Shown here piece by piece: positions 38,835 to 48,836 of a DNA stretch of 64,000 nt. The stretch is from the NCBI RefSeq assembly GCF_006968745.1, contig NZ_CP030118.1, positions 1,438,654-1,502,653 of the forward strand, given 5' to 3'. Below the pieces are notes generated by a model. The model was not told the DNA's origin. It did not search any database and saw only the letters and a program-made list of their open reading frames with translations. Every line of letters starts with the position of its first letter. Within the stretch, counting starts at the first letter, position 1. Both the position numbers and the translations under genes were made by a program. The stretch is from Brasilonema sennae CENA114 (GTDB lineage Bacteria; Cyanobacteriota; Cyanobacteriia; Cyanobacteriales; Nostocaceae).

Positions 38835-41513
38835 TTATCCCCCTACCTCGTTAACTGGGAACCTATCAATAAGCTGCATAGCACGATGGGCATTGCGCTG
38901 CAAGGATTGTGACAAATAGGGTACGTGGGGAATTTGCGATAATAGATCTAACGTACGACGTAAAATTCGCACCACATCACCTTCATCCAAACTCGTATTT
39001 TCACAAAGTTCTATCCACTCCATACCAAGCGCCCACTGCTCCACAAGGGCTATTAACTCAAACTCTAACCATATTGGTAAGGCTACATTATAACGACGTT
39101 GCAGTTGGAAGATCTTGCGACGAATCCCTCGCAATTTTGATAAAGCTTCTGCCACTGCTTCACTCAAGTCAAAGCGAACCATGCTATCTGGACGTGGGGT
39201 TTCTGTCACCAAAGCTGCGATCGCTGCTGCTAAGTGGTGTGGATCTAAGTTGTCCAATTCTCCACCCTCAAGTGCTAAGCCCAGCCACAACTCATTTTCT
39301 CCTCGAATGGCTGCAGCCATTTGTCCTAACCTTGTGGGAACTAGATTCTCCAGACATTGAAACTGCTGCAAAATCTCAATAAGATTGAGAAACTCTTCCC
39401 AATGACGCTGAGATTGTTGCTGTATTTGTCCCTGCATTAATTCAATTTCAGCTTCAAGTTCAACAACCTGTGTTCTGCGTTTGAAAACACTGACAGCGTC
39501 GCCTGATTGATGTAAGGGATGAGCCTCTAATTGCTCTTGCACAGCAGTGACGCGACGAAGTTGTTCTAGGACTTCTGGAGGCATAAATACAGCTTCGCTT
39601 GGCTCAGGAATTTGTTGAGTTATGATTGCGGTTTGCTCATCACCAACAAGCGACTGTCCCCGTTTCAATGGCATTTCTGGTGGTGGTAGCAACTCAGCAG
39701 GTATGTCAATTCGCGGTAGTTCTGCAAACAAATCTATAACATCAGAGGCTGTCGCTACATACCAGCGGTTATCTCGCCCCAAGCATACCAAGTAACAAGT
39801 TTGACTCGAACCTAGTGTTTTCCCTACTAACACTGCTGTTATGGGCGCAGGCATTGTGAAGTTTTTACTTTTGAGACTCAACAGTGTTCCCGACACTGCA
39901 AAGTCCAACATCATCCCCAATTCCTGTTGTCGGGCTTCCTGCGCTTGCTCTTGCAGCATTTTCAAGTTTAAGCGTTCTACTCGCAAGCGTTGCCGCAATT
40001 TTTCATAAACAGCCAGTTCTGCTTCGTCAATAGCAGCGATTTGTGCTTGAAGTTGAGCAAGTTCTGTTTGTAAGTGGGTGATGTATTCGTGTTGCGGTCG
40101 CAGGTGCAAGTTTGCCGAGTACTGCCCAAAGCTGCGTTCTACCAATTCCTTGGCTTCTTCCAAAGTATGAGTTTGCAGCAAGTTCAGCACCATGCCGTAA
40201 CTTGGTGTAAATTGACTCACTAGAGGGTCGCTTTGGGATGTTGCCAAGTACGCTGCTTCTTTGGCTCCCTCAAAGGGAGTTTGTAACGTCACAACGTGAC
40301 CCCGTTCATCCATTCCCCGGCGACCTGCCCGACCTGCCATTTGCAGAAATTCGGAGGCATTCAACAGCCGATGTCCACTATCAGTACGCTTAGAAAGAGT
40401 AGAAATCACCGTTGTCCGGGCTGGCATATTAATTCCAGCTGCCAAGGTTTCGGTGGCAAAGACAACTTTAATTAACCCCTGCTGAAAAAGCTCTTCAACA
40501 AGGACTTTCCACGCAGGTAAAATTCCAGCATGGTGTGCGGCTATTCCTCGGTAAAGCGGTCCAACGTGTCCGGAACGTCCAGCTTCCGGATTACGGCTTA
40601 AAAATTCGTCAATCTGCCAGCGCAATTGCTGCGCTTCTTCCTGATCCACTAACCACATATCGCTGCCCACCTCCGCCACCGCCTTATCACATCCCCGACG
40701 ACTGAAGATGAAGTAAATTGCTGGCAGCATATCTCGTTCGTGTAGCTCGCCCAGAACTTGAATCATGCTGGGGGCTTCAGCTCTGACATTAGCTTTGCTT
40801 TTGTTTTTCTCTCCTTTTTTCTTCTTTCTTAGCAGGCGCTGGTTAATTTGGGTTTTGTCATCATTCAGTAGGGGGAATAACCCTTTGATGTTACCAAAGT
40901 GAAATTCCAAAGGAACTGGGCGATGATCGGAGTATATGAGGTCAGTCGGACCATGAACTTGATTTAACCAGTCGGTCAGTTCATCACTATTAGCAACAGT
41001 TGCTGAGAGCGCTACGAGTTGAATTTCACGGGGGCAGTAGATGATCGATTCTTCCCAAACTGTTCCCCGTTGGCGATCATTCATGTAGTGGCACTCATCC
41101 AGCACCATAGCCTCTACGTCTACTAATGAAATGCCAATTTGCCCGATGGGTGTGCCATAGAGCATATTCCGGAAAATTTCTGTGGTCATCACCAGAATCG
41201 AGGCATCTCGGTTAATGGAGGCATCTCCAGTTAACAGTCCAACATGGTCAAAGCCGAATTTTTCCCGAAAGTCACGTAGTTTCTGATTGGAGAGCGCTTT
41301 TAGGGGAGTGGTATAAAATACTCTTTTTCCACGCGATAGGGCGCGATATATAGCGTATTCCCCCACCAATGTTTTGCCCGAACCTGTGGGCGCACATACA
41401 ACAACGGAACGTCCGGCATTCAAGGAAGCGATTGCATCCTTTTGGAACTGATCCAATTCAAATGGAAATATCGAACTTGGTTCAAGTTCTGGAGACAGCG
41501 CAGGGTAATTCAC
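38835..41513 (-). CDS. Ski2/Mtr4-type DEAD/DEAH-box RNA helicase with DSHCT domain
   Basis: 892 residues. Motif I APTGSGKT at 41-48, motif II DECH (AMVLDECHYMNDRQRGTVWE), motif III LSATVAN, and motif VI QMAGRAGRRG. A basic linker (KKKKGEKNKSKANVR) separates RecA domains. The C-terminal third, ending IELCENTSLDEGDVVRILRR, is the DSHCT domain of exosome helicases. Cyanobacterial homologues are thought to act in RNA processing or decay; substrate not known. The start MNYPALSPELEPSSIFPFEL is supported by the early Q-motif-like DQFQKDA. Confidence 0.9.
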   Translation of the reverse strand: MNYPALSPELEPSSIFPFELDQFQKDAIASLNAGRSVVVCAPTGSGKTLVGEYAIYRALSRGKRVFYTTPLKALSNQKLRDFREKFGFDHVGLLTGDASINRDASILVMTTEIFRNMLYGTPIGQIGISLVDVEAMVLDECHYMNDRQRGTVWEESIIYCPREIQLVALSATVANSDELTDWLNQVHGPTDLIYSDHRPVPLEFHFGNIKGLFPLLNDDKTQINQRLLRKKKKGEKNKSKANVRAEAPSMIQVLGELHERDMLPAIYFIFSRRGCDKAVAEVGSDMWLVDQEEAQQLRWQIDEFLSRNPEAGRSGHVGPLYRGIAAHHAGILPAWKVLVEELFQQGLIKVVFATETLAAGINMPARTTVISTLSKRTDSGHRLLNASEFLQMAGRAGRRGMDERGHVVTLQTPFEGAKEAAYLATSQSDPLVSQFTPSYGMVLNLLQTHTLEEAKELVERSFGQYSANLHLRPQHEYITHLQTELAQLQAQIAAIDEAELAVYEKLRQRLRVERLNLKMLQEQAQEARQQELGMMLDFAVSGTLLSLKSKNFTMPAPITAVLVGKTLGSSQTCYLVCLGRDNRWYVATASDVIDLFAELPRIDIPAELLPPPEMPLKRGQSLVGDEQTAIITQQIPEPSEAVFMPPEVLEQLRRVTAVQEQLEAHPLHQSGDAVSVFKRRTQVVELEAEIELMQGQIQQQSQRHWEEFLNLIEILQQFQCLENLVPTRLGQMAAAIRGENELWLGLALEGGELDNLDPHHLAAAIAALVTETPRPDSMVRFDLSEAVAEALSKLRGIRRKIFQLQRRYNVALPIWLEFELIALVEQWALGMEWIELCENTSLDEGDVVRILRRTLDLLSQIPHVPYLSQSLQRNAHRAMQLIDRFPVNEVGG

Positions 41514-41627
41514 TCAATCACATTTGCAACCAAAACTGTTTACTATGGTAACGACTCTTTTGTCAACTTAGTTATGAGTCATTAGTCATCGGTCATTAGT
41601 CATTAGTTTTGAATAAAAAACAAACAA

Positions 41628-42440
41628 CTATTTTCCCAATTCTTGTGAACGGGCTGTTGCTGCTTTGACTGCTTCAATTAAAGCTGAGCGAAACCCAGCT
41701 CGTTCTAACTGAGCTATACCAGCAATTGTAGTACCACCTGGACTGGTGACGCGGTCTTTGAGTTCTGCCGGGTGTATTTTTGTTTCATTTAAAAGCTTGG
41801 CTGTTCCAAAGACAGTTTGCAAGGCAAGTTGATTGGCAATTGTCCTTGGTAAACCTGCTGCGACTCCTCCATCAGCAAGTGCTTCTATAGCAAGTGCTAC
41901 GTATGCCGGACCCGATCCTGATAGTCCTGTCACGGCATCCATCAGGTTTTCTGAAATTTCTACGACTTCTCCCACCGCTGAAAAAAGTTTCTTGGCGGTT
42001 TCGTGGTGGTTTGCGTTGGTGTACGCCCCTGGACATATGGCGGTGATTCCTGCTCCCACAGTTGCTGGAGTATTAGGCATTGCTCGAATGACTGGCAACT
42101 GGGGAAAAGCTGCTTCCAACTGATTTAATGTCACGCCTGCCAAGATGGATATCACCAGTGGTTTTGAAACTGTATCGATCACATCTGCCAATTCTTGGGC
42201 GATCGCACTAAACACTTGAGGTTTTATTGCCAAAAATACGACTTCTGTTGTTGGTGTGAAAACCAGACGATTATCGGCTGTCACATTAACACCATATTCG
42301 TCTTCTAGAAAACCTTGGCGTGAGGTTTGTGGTTCGCTAACTAGGACTTCTGAGCGTTGATAAATTTTACGAGCAATAAGGCGGGATAACAGGGCCTCTC
42401 CCATTACCCCGCCACCAATTAAGCCGAATTTAATAATCAT
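41628..42440 (-). CDS. proC: Pyrroline-5-carboxylate reductase
   Basis: Reduces pyrroline-5-carboxylate to proline with NAD(P)H. 270 residues, normal length. The Rossmann site FGLIGGGVMGEALLSRL is at 5-21; VISILAGVTLNQLEAAFP, VIRAMPNTPATVGAGITAI, the catalytic-region GLSGSGPAYVALAIEALADG and RVTSPGGTTIAGIAQLERAG are all present. It lies 100 bp downstream of sepF on the same strand, in the pipX-pipY-sepF-proC order common in cyanobacteria. Confidence 0.96.
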   Translation of the reverse strand: MIIKFGLIGGGVMGEALLSRLIARKIYQRSEVLVSEPQTSRQGFLEDEYGVNVTADNRLVFTPTTEVVFLAIKPQVFSAIAQELADVIDTVSKPLVISILAGVTLNQLEAAFPQLPVIRAMPNTPATVGAGITAICPGAYTNANHHETAKKLFSAVGEVVEISENLMDAVTGLSGSGPAYVALAIEALADGGVAAGLPRTIANQLALQTVFGTAKLLNETKIHPAELKDRVTSPGGTTIAGIAQLERAGFRSALIEAVKAATARSQELGK

Positions 42441-42540
42441 TTTTCATTAGTCATAAGTCATGAGTCATGACTTATGACTCATTAGTATTTAGACAAAGAA
42501 CTTTCGACAAAGGACTTTGGACTAATCACTCATTTTACGT

Positions 42541-43134
42541 TTATTGTGCCATTCTGTTAACTTCGTTTCCCCAAGCTGGGTTAGGTCCAGTGGAACGTGA
42601 GGGACGTACTGCAGGTTGAGGTACTTCATGAATAATTCCTGACTGGGTACTGACTTGCACACAGCTTGGAGTGAACAAAAATATACTTTCGCCTATCCGT
42701 TCTTGATGCCCATCAAGCGCGTAGGTACCACCAGCGACAAAATCTACTGCCCGTTGCGCTTGATCGGGATCCATTATTGTTAAATTTAATACTATTGACT
42801 TCCGTTCTCGCAATGCTTGAATTGCTTGAGGCATTTCTTCAAAGGTGCGTGGTTCTAGCACCAAGACTTCTGATATTCCATTAATTACTCCAGGCATACC
42901 AATCACATTGCTCATCGGCTTTGATCCTGCGGCACTTACATCTCCCATTGTAGGCACGGGTTCCCGCCAGCGTCGATTTGGCTCTGGAGGTTCTTGTGCT
43001 ACTGGTTGTTGAGCATTTTGTTCCTGATACAGATTTCGGTAACTTTCTGTTTCTGGTTCTTCTTCATAGTACTCATATTCTACTTGCTCGTTTAAACCGA
43101 CGAAGTCTCTAAGTTTGGAAAATATATTATTCAT
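42541..43134 (-). CDS. sepF: Cell division protein SepF (Cdv2)
   Basis: 197 residues. N-terminal amphipathic membrane-binding helix ([20 protein letters not shown]), an acidic/Gln-rich linker of about 75 residues, and the SepF core from about residue 90 ([70 protein letters not shown]). It tethers FtsZ to the membrane and helps align the Z ring. The linker and a C-terminal extension of about 30 residues ([14 protein letters not shown]) are typical for filamentous cyanobacteria. Confidence 0.95.
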   Translation of the reverse strand: MNNIFSKLRDFVGLNEQVEYEYYEEEPETESYRNLYQEQNAQQPVAQEPPEPNRRWREPVPTMGDVSAAGSKPMSNVIGMPGVINGISEVLVLEPRTFEEMPQAIQALRERKSIVLNLTIMDPDQAQRAVDFVAGGTYALDGHQERIGESIFLFTPSCVQVSTQSGIIHEVPQPAVRPSRSTGPNPAWGNEVNRMAQ

Positions 43135-43551
43135 GGTTTACGCTCCTAGGGCTATTCACTCGTAAGGATATGCCAAAAACTGATGATGAAATCAATTTTT
43201 ACCCTTGTAAAGGGGAGATTTTTGCGCTGTTCTATTCATATTTGTTCTACCCACTAGGGGTTTTTGTTTGAACAAACGCGAATAGAAAGTCTGTATATGT
43301 TTTTTAGGTAACAATGAGTCAAGATTATATCTTAACCGGTCGGTTTAGGGAAGTGATTTTCATCTGATATTATATTAACTTTTGCTTTTGTCAATACTAT
43401 ATCTTTTGTCACCGATTGAACCAGTGTTTCATGAAGTTTTTACCAACAAAGTTTTATAAAGAGTGTCGGAGCACAAAATATACTGAAACAAGGTATTTAA
43501 TCGTACGATTAAATACCTTGTTATTCCGTGATTATACTTTGAAAACCAATA
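43135..43551. other. Intergenic region between pipY and sepF
   Basis: About 400 bp with no gene. It must contain the sepF promoter. Near its pipY side lies a perfect 36-bp palindrome (separate entry). The rest is AT-rich without recognisable sites. Confidence 0.5.
43487..43522. repeat. Perfect 36-bp palindrome after pipY
   Basis: Two 18-nt arms, AACAAGGTATTTAATCGT and its complement, with no loop. It is 30 bp after the pipY stop (minus strand). Possible terminator without a strong U-run, or a protein-binding palindrome. Confidence 0.8.
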
Positions 43552-44223
43552 TTAAACAGGACGTTCTCCAAACAAGATAGTTCCTAACCTTACCATTGTT
43601 GCGCCTGCTTGCACTGCCAATTTGTAATCCCCTGACATTCCCATTGAAAGATGATGCATTTGAACATTAGACCAGTTTTGTTCTTGAATTTCTTTTGCTA
43701 ATTTACTGGTACTATTGAATACGTTGAGAGCTTCAGAATCATTTAATCCCAAAGGTGGAATTGTCATTAAGCCCTGAATTTGTAAATTTTCACATTGATC
43801 TAGAGCAGCTAAGTCAGCCAATAGTTGTGATGGACTCCAACCTGACTTGTTTGGATCGGGTCGTATTTTGACTTGCAGACAAATCTGAGGACTGATTTTT
43901 AACTCTTGTGCCAGTTGATTTAAGCGTTGGGCAAGCTTTAAATTATCTACGGAGTGAATCCACTGAAATTGTTCAATGGCTTTTTTGGCTTTGTTATTTT
44001 GCAAATGTCCAATAAAGTGCCAAGTTATGTCGCTTAAGTCTTGCAACACAGCTTGTTTGCTCGCTGCTTCTTGGATGCGACTCTCGCCAAAATCTCGAAT
44101 TCCTGCGGCGTAAGCACAGCGTATGATTTCAGCAGAGACTTGCTTGCTAACAGCAATCAACCGGACTGAATCTGGTAGAGAGGAACCAAGGGTAATAATA
44201 CGTTCGCTAATCGAACTGCTCAT
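43552..44223 (-). CDS. pipY: PLP homeostasis protein (YggS/PROSC family), PipY
   Basis: 223 residues, cytoplasmic. The PLP-binding lysine is K27 in RLIAVSKQVSAEIIRCAYAA. RDFGESRIQEAASKQ, ITWHFIGHLQNNKAKKAIEQ, IHSVDNLKLAQRLNQ, VKIRPDPNKSGW, LMTIPPLG, HHLSMGMSGDYKLAVQAGAT and MVRLGTILFG complete the family signatures. It has no enzymatic activity and balances PLP and amino/keto acid pools. ATG overlaps the stop of pipX (GTG/TGA region 44220-44223), so the two genes are co-translated. Confidence 0.95.
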   Translation of the reverse strand: MSSSISERIITLGSSLPDSVRLIAVSKQVSAEIIRCAYAAGIRDFGESRIQEAASKQAVLQDLSDITWHFIGHLQNNKAKKAIEQFQWIHSVDNLKLAQRLNQLAQELKISPQICLQVKIRPDPNKSGWSPSQLLADLAALDQCENLQIQGLMTIPPLGLNDSEALNVFNSTSKLAKEIQEQNWSNVQMHHLSMGMSGDYKLAVQAGATMVRLGTILFGERPV

Positions 44224-44498
44224 TGGAAAGTACGTTGGAAAACAGTCTGAAGTTGATCGTACTCCTGAGATTGCCCTGTACGACGCAGACTACGCAAGCG
44301 ATTTTCAATCATCATTCTAGCCTCAGTGCGTCCAGTGGGCTGAAACTTCATACCTTTGACATCAGTTGTTACTATGAAGAATAAGCGTTGGGCATACAGT
44401 GTTGTGAACAACTCTTGGTTCTCGTCTACCATACAAATCCTATAGAGCAAACCCCAAGTTGGATGATTGATGTAAGTTTCCGAGTTGTCTAAGTTCAT
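44220..44498 (-). CDS. pipX: PII-interacting protein PipX
   Basis: 92 residues. Tudor-like N-terminal domain (ETYINHPTWGLLYRICMVDE, LFTTLYAQRLFFIVT) and C-terminal helices (EARMMIENRLRSLRRTGQ, YDQLQTVFQRTFQ). PipX co-activates NtcA under nitrogen limitation and is taken up by PII (GlnB) when nitrogen is plentiful. First gene of the pipX-pipY pair. Confidence 0.96.
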   Translation of the reverse strand: MNLDNSETYINHPTWGLLYRICMVDENQELFTTLYAQRLFFIVTTDVKGMKFQPTGRTEARMMIENRLRSLRRTGQSQEYDQLQTVFQRTFQ

Positions 44499-45439
44499 TT
44501 AATACTAAGGGATGAATATATATATTTTTGCAGTTGAAGAGAAACATTTTGACGACAAAGGACGCATTTCGTCAAAATTTTTGCTAAAAATCCCAAAAAC
44601 CCCAAAGTTAAGAGCAAGCAGCACCTGGCCAACATAAGTAGCAGCAGGGGCTTGCGCTGGAGCGCGTGGCTCTTGTGGAGAAGCTTACGAATCGCACTTA
44701 GTGTGTCCTTAAGGACATAGAAGACTCCAAACTATACCCTACTTTGTACGTAGCTTGCCTCTGTTAGAATGCAGCATATACTAACACGAAGTGCGTGCAG
44801 CGCATACGAAAGTTTTCCCCTTTGTCCATGCAGATTGCCGTTCATTACTGAATAGCTCTAAATTACAGAAGAACAAACTACAGCGCATTGGTTCTAGTTC
44901 TTCAATCATTTTGAGCCAGCGGACTTTAGGACAACCTGTGAACGTGCCAACAAAGGAACATGGCTCGAATCAACTCAAGCACGCTACAATCAGATTTTAA
45001 GCTACCTTTGATGTTGCTGACAAGGTGGATAAGGTTGGTGTAATCCTCAATTATTAGCAATTCATTAACAGCAACAGTTTCGCATTCAGGCGTTATGCGT
45101 AGCTCTGCCGTAGGCAATCGCCCCAAAGGGGCGGCTCCCTGTGTCCTCCGGACACGCTACGCGAACGGAGCATAGCCCTAAATCATTGCGTTTCAAACTT
45201 ACTAGCATAGCGGTGTTCAGCGGGTCTTGTGCTTTGTAATCGTGAACATGTAGAGTGATACACAAGATATAACAACTTAAACCCATTACTACTTTTTTGA
45301 GCTTTTGGACTTTGTGCCAAAGGACTTTGAGAAGCTTTGTAGGTACGCTCGTGCCACTGTAAATTCTAAAACACTAATGTCTTCATTCCATTTTTGAACT
45401 TTGGAACTTACTGCCATTTGTGCTATTATAGACTAAATT
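44499..45439. other. Intergenic region with a pabB-like relic and dispersed repeats
   Basis: Besides the relic at 44825-45100 there are repeat-derived segments at about 44640-44700 and 45095-45175 (for example GTAGGCAATCGCCCC, GGACACGCTACGCGAACGGA). No intact gene seen. Confidence 0.5.
44825..45100 (-). pseudogene. Fragment of a chorismate-utilising enzyme (PabB/TrpE-like)
   Basis: Minus-strand sequence reads VNELLIIEDYTNLIHLVSNI, then KGSLKSDCSVLELIRAMF, and after a frameshift near 44965 GTFTGCPKVRWLKMIEELEP and MRCSLFFCNLELF. GTxTGCPK followed by (I/L)KMIEELEP is the chorismate-binding signature of aminodeoxychorismate or anthranilate synthase component I. Only about 90 of some 450 residues remain. 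Relic of a lost copy or a partial duplication. Confidence 0.7.
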
Positions 45440-45511
<72 letters not shown>

Positions 45512-45767
45512 TTTATGGAATTCTATTTAACGTTGAGAAGCGGCAAGCGTGGCTTGTTCAAATCTGCCATTCATCAAATTATTTAACTAGCTGTTGTTTC
45601 TAAGGATGGAGGAAACAATATTTGTTTGCCCGCTCATATTTTCAAATAGCAACACAAGTTTTAGGAAAAATTAATTTTTGAGATTAATTGCTATTATGTT
45701 GTACTTGAAATAGCGATAATCAATATGTCTCCATGTTAGATAATTTTCCGGAAATTGTCATTGAAGA

Positions 45768-46658
45768 ATGAAAACCATTATTTCACGATATTTTTTGTTG
45801 ATTAATCTCCTGATACTTATAGGATTACTAGCAACTGGATGCGATGATAAACAACAAGACATCAACTCGGAAAAACTAACTGTCGGTGTGGTCAGCTACG
45901 GCGAAGGAACTGTTTCTTTAGAAAAATACGAGCGCTTCAAAGACTACATAGCAAAACAAACTCAATCAATTGTAGAACTGGAACCAGCTTACAACGAATT
46001 GCAAGCTTTAGAGCAAATTCAACGCCAAAATTGGAAAATTGTTTTTGCGCCTCCTGGTTTAGCAGCAATAGCGATCAGCAAGGAACTTTATATTCCTTTG
46101 TTCTCGATGGAGGGAACACGTGGTAGACAACGCTCTTTACTGATAGTTCGAGATGATAAACCAATAAAAACAATAGCAGACCTGGCGAATAAAACTGTTG
46201 CTTTGGAAACAGCAGGTTCTGCAGCTGGCTATTATGTTCCTCTGTACGATTTGTACGGTTTAACCCTTGCTAAAATCCGTTTCGCTCCTACTCCCAAAAC
46301 AGTATTGCAGTGGATCAGTGAAGGTAGCGTTGATGCTGGCGCACTATCTCAAACAGATTTTGAGCTTCATCAGCGAGAATTTAGTACAACCAAGTTTCGG
46401 ATTTTACACACTAGCCGATCAATTCCTCCTGCGGTTGTTTTACTAGCACCAACTGTAGAACGGAATCAACAGCAGCAGATTCAAAAAGCAATGAACCAAG
46501 CACCTGGGGATATCGTAGCAGATGCAGGTTACGTCCCTGTAGCCAAAGTACCTAGCTACGATCAATTTATAAAATTAGTAGATAAAGTCAAACCTTTAGA
46601 AGAGCAAGTCAAGAAAACACCCGCCGTTTTACTCAATCAAAAATCTACCACTCCATAG
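45768..46658 (+). CDS. PhnD-like phosphate/phosphonate substrate-binding lipoprotein
   Basis: 296 residues. Lipoprotein signal with hydrophobic core and lipobox LLATGC (Cys near residue 25). The periplasmic-binding fold reads LTVGVVSYGEGTVSLEKYER, ALEQIQRQNWKIVFAPPGLA, RSLLIVRDDKPIKTIADLAN, TVALETAGSAAGYYVPLYDL and SEGSVDAGALSQTDFELHQR, as in the PhnD/PtxB-type group. No permease or ATPase is adjacent; with kinase genes downstream it may feed a signalling pathway rather than transport. Ligand unknown. Alternative: a generic oxyanion-sensing SBP. Confidence 0.85.
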   Translation: MKTIISRYFLLINLLILIGLLATGCDDKQQDINSEKLTVGVVSYGEGTVSLEKYERFKDYIAKQTQSIVELEPAYNELQALEQIQRQNWKIVFAPPGLAAIAISKELYIPLFSMEGTRGRQRSLLIVRDDKPIKTIADLANKTVALETAGSAAGYYVPLYDLYGLTLAKIRFAPTPKTVLQWISEGSVDAGALSQTDFELHQREFSTTKFRILHTSRSIPPAVVLLAPTVERNQQQQIQKAMNQAPGDIVADAGYVPVAKVPSYDQFIKLVDKVKPLEEQVKKTPAVLLNQKSTTP

Positions 46659-47277
46659 TACCGCCCTCGTCACAAGCGGAGCCACTGCGGTCTTGCAACG
46701 GGGAATTCGCAGAATGAGAAATTCGCTACCTGACGCTGCTAACACATTCCAAATGAATATACCACAAGCTTTTCACTGATTTTGAATGGTGTTTTACTTC
46801 CACTATGACGTAATAGAGGGTTAATGGACAAGTGATTAACAAAAGACTACTTCAGAAAAATTCATAAAAGTTAATCATTGTTTCGCGTTTTTTTTGGAAA
46901 AATCTGCCGATACTTAATTAAGCTCTGATCCGGTTAGAGTGAGGAGTAATCAACTTAGTATAATATGAGTTATCTACCAAACAGATTTTTTTGCTGAAAA
47001 TACTGTGTTTGATGCTGTAGTTATCATAGACAACCCTGATAGGATAAATCTATTAAAATTTTTACCTAATAACGTAAGTTGCTAGTTAGTGTGTATAAAC
47101 GGTATTAAAGAATACAATAAATGACTTTTTTAGTATTGCTAAGTACTATAATTTGAGACTTTGTACTTAAAATTAGGCACTTTTTGATAACTAGCAACTT
47201 GGGTTTATAGACTTTGTTTTGAAAAATACCAAATTACTTATAAAGAAAAGAGCTTACAGAGCTAGGAGTGTCACCTT
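46659..47277. other. Intergenic region upstream of the first kinase
   Basis: About 620 bp without a gene. AT-rich; a repeat-derived stretch lies at 46665-46730. AGGAG at 47263 serves as ribosome-binding site for the kinase. A promoter is expected but not identifiable with confidence. Confidence 0.45.
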
Positions 47278-48540
47278 ATGTCTCAGTCTTACATAATAAA
47301 AGCAGAAATTCCCTCTGGGACGATGATTGATAATCGTTATATTATTCAAAAACTTTTGGGACAGGGGGGCTTAGGAAGAACATACTTGGCGTATGATACT
47401 CGTCGGTTTAACGAAGCATGCGTCCTGAAAGAATTTGCACCCACGGGTTCAGGGGAGAATGCTTTAGAAAAATGTCGCAATTTATTTAAAAGAGAAGCAA
47501 GAATTCTTCACCAGTTGGCACACCCTCAAATTCCTCGTTTCTTGGCTTGTTTTGAAGGAGATGGTCGGCTGTTTTTAGTACAAGAGTTTGTGGATGGTAA
47601 AACCTATTCATTTGTGTTGCGAGAACGGCAAGATTTGGAAGAAACTTTTTCGGAAATTGAAGTTATACAGTGGCTAAAAAGTTTGTTACCTGTATTGGGA
47701 TATATTCATCAGCACAACATCATCCATCGAGATATTTCTCCTGACAACATCATGTTACCTGATGGCGAAAATTTACCAGTGCTGATTGATTTTGGTGTGG
47801 GAAAACAGATAGCTAACCTGAATGAAAACACCACTCCTGACCACATGAGTTTTGTTGGTAAAATGTCCCTTGTGGGGAAAGTGGGATATGCTCCTCGTGA
47901 GCAAATTAGCTTGGGGTTGTGTTCTCCCTCCAGTGATCTTTATGCCTTGGGCGTGACTGCAGTTGTCTTACTAACAGGTAGAGATCCATCTTTTCTTATG
48001 GATCAGTACTCTTTGGAGTGGAGATGGCGTTCTTACACCAAGGTCACCAATGATTTTGCCAGAGTACTTGAAAAATTGCTAGCAGATACACCAAAGCAGC
48101 GATACCAATCCTCAAAGGAAGTTCTCACAGATTTAGAACGTCTTGGACAGTTTCAAGTAATGGGATCATCAACTGTTCTTGATTTCCCTAGCACAGTTAT
48201 AGAACAGAAATCTCAACCTACATTCACCACACGACAGCCACACTACCAATATCCACAGACTACAGCAAGTTCGGCTAGAAGTTCATATAGTCAGCAGCAA
48301 TACCCTGTTATTGAGCCACAACCACAACCACAACCGCAACAATCTTCACTCAATCCAGCTTTCATACAACGCTGTCAGCAAGAACTAGCTTACTACATTG
48401 GACCAATAGCAAGTCTAGTTGTGGAAGAGATTCTAGAGCAAACTCCTCAAATTTCGCCTTACCAATTTATTGAATTTTTAGCCAGGGAAATTCCTGATGC
48501 ATCAGCAGGTGTTGAATTTAGAAAACACCTATTTTCATGA
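47278..48540 (+). CDS. Ser/Thr protein kinase
   Basis: 420 residues, no membrane segment. Kinase domain at about 20-285: glycine loop LLGQGGLGRTYLAY, ATP lysine in VLKEF (K51), catalytic loop HRDISPDNIM (150-159, H150 R151 D152) and DFGVG (from about 171). The activation segment is GKVGYAPREQ. After a Gln/Pro-rich linker (QPQPQPQPQQSS) comes a C-terminal helical module (YIGPIASLVVEEILEQTP) also seen in other cyanobacterial kinases. An RBS (AGGAG) is 9 nt upstream. Probably acts with the neighbouring sensor genes; target unknown. Confidence 0.9.
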   Translation: MSQSYIIKAEIPSGTMIDNRYIIQKLLGQGGLGRTYLAYDTRRFNEACVLKEFAPTGSGENALEKCRNLFKREARILHQLAHPQIPRFLACFEGDGRLFLVQEFVDGKTYSFVLRERQDLEETFSEIEVIQWLKSLLPVLGYIHQHNIIHRDISPDNIMLPDGENLPVLIDFGVGKQIANLNENTTPDHMSFVGKMSLVGKVGYAPREQISLGLCSPSSDLYALGVTAVVLLTGRDPSFLMDQYSLEWRWRSYTKVTNDFARVLEKLLADTPKQRYQSSKEVLTDLERLGQFQVMGSSTVLDFPSTVIEQKSQPTFTTRQPHYQYPQTTASSARSSYSQQQYPVIEPQPQPQPQQSSLNPAFIQRCQQELAYYIGPIASLVVEEILEQTPQISPYQFIEFLAREIPDASAGVEFRKHLFS

Positions 48541-48836
48541 GTGTTTCGGGGGAACCAACTCATCCAAGTGCCTTCTTTGAAAAGAGAAACTTTAAGAAGA
48601 ACGCAGAACACAGAACGCAGTAATCAGAATATCCCCACGGATAGAATCCGGGGAATTTCAGTGCGAAAAACTTTCTTTTTCTCCACGGAGAAATCCGCTT
48701 TCTTGGAACCAGTTCTCACCGAACCAGAACTCTTAACTCATAACGAGAAAACGCGTTTAATATTCTGAGTTCTGAGTTCTGAGTTCTGAATTCTTTCTTG
48801 GTCAAAAATATAGTTGTGACTTATTTGAGTTGCAGC

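Noticed and set aside
48541-48768. Open frame directly after the first kinase
   Set aside because: Composition is repeat-like (AACACAGAACGCAG) with no protein similarity; it is followed by GAGTTCT tandem repeats.
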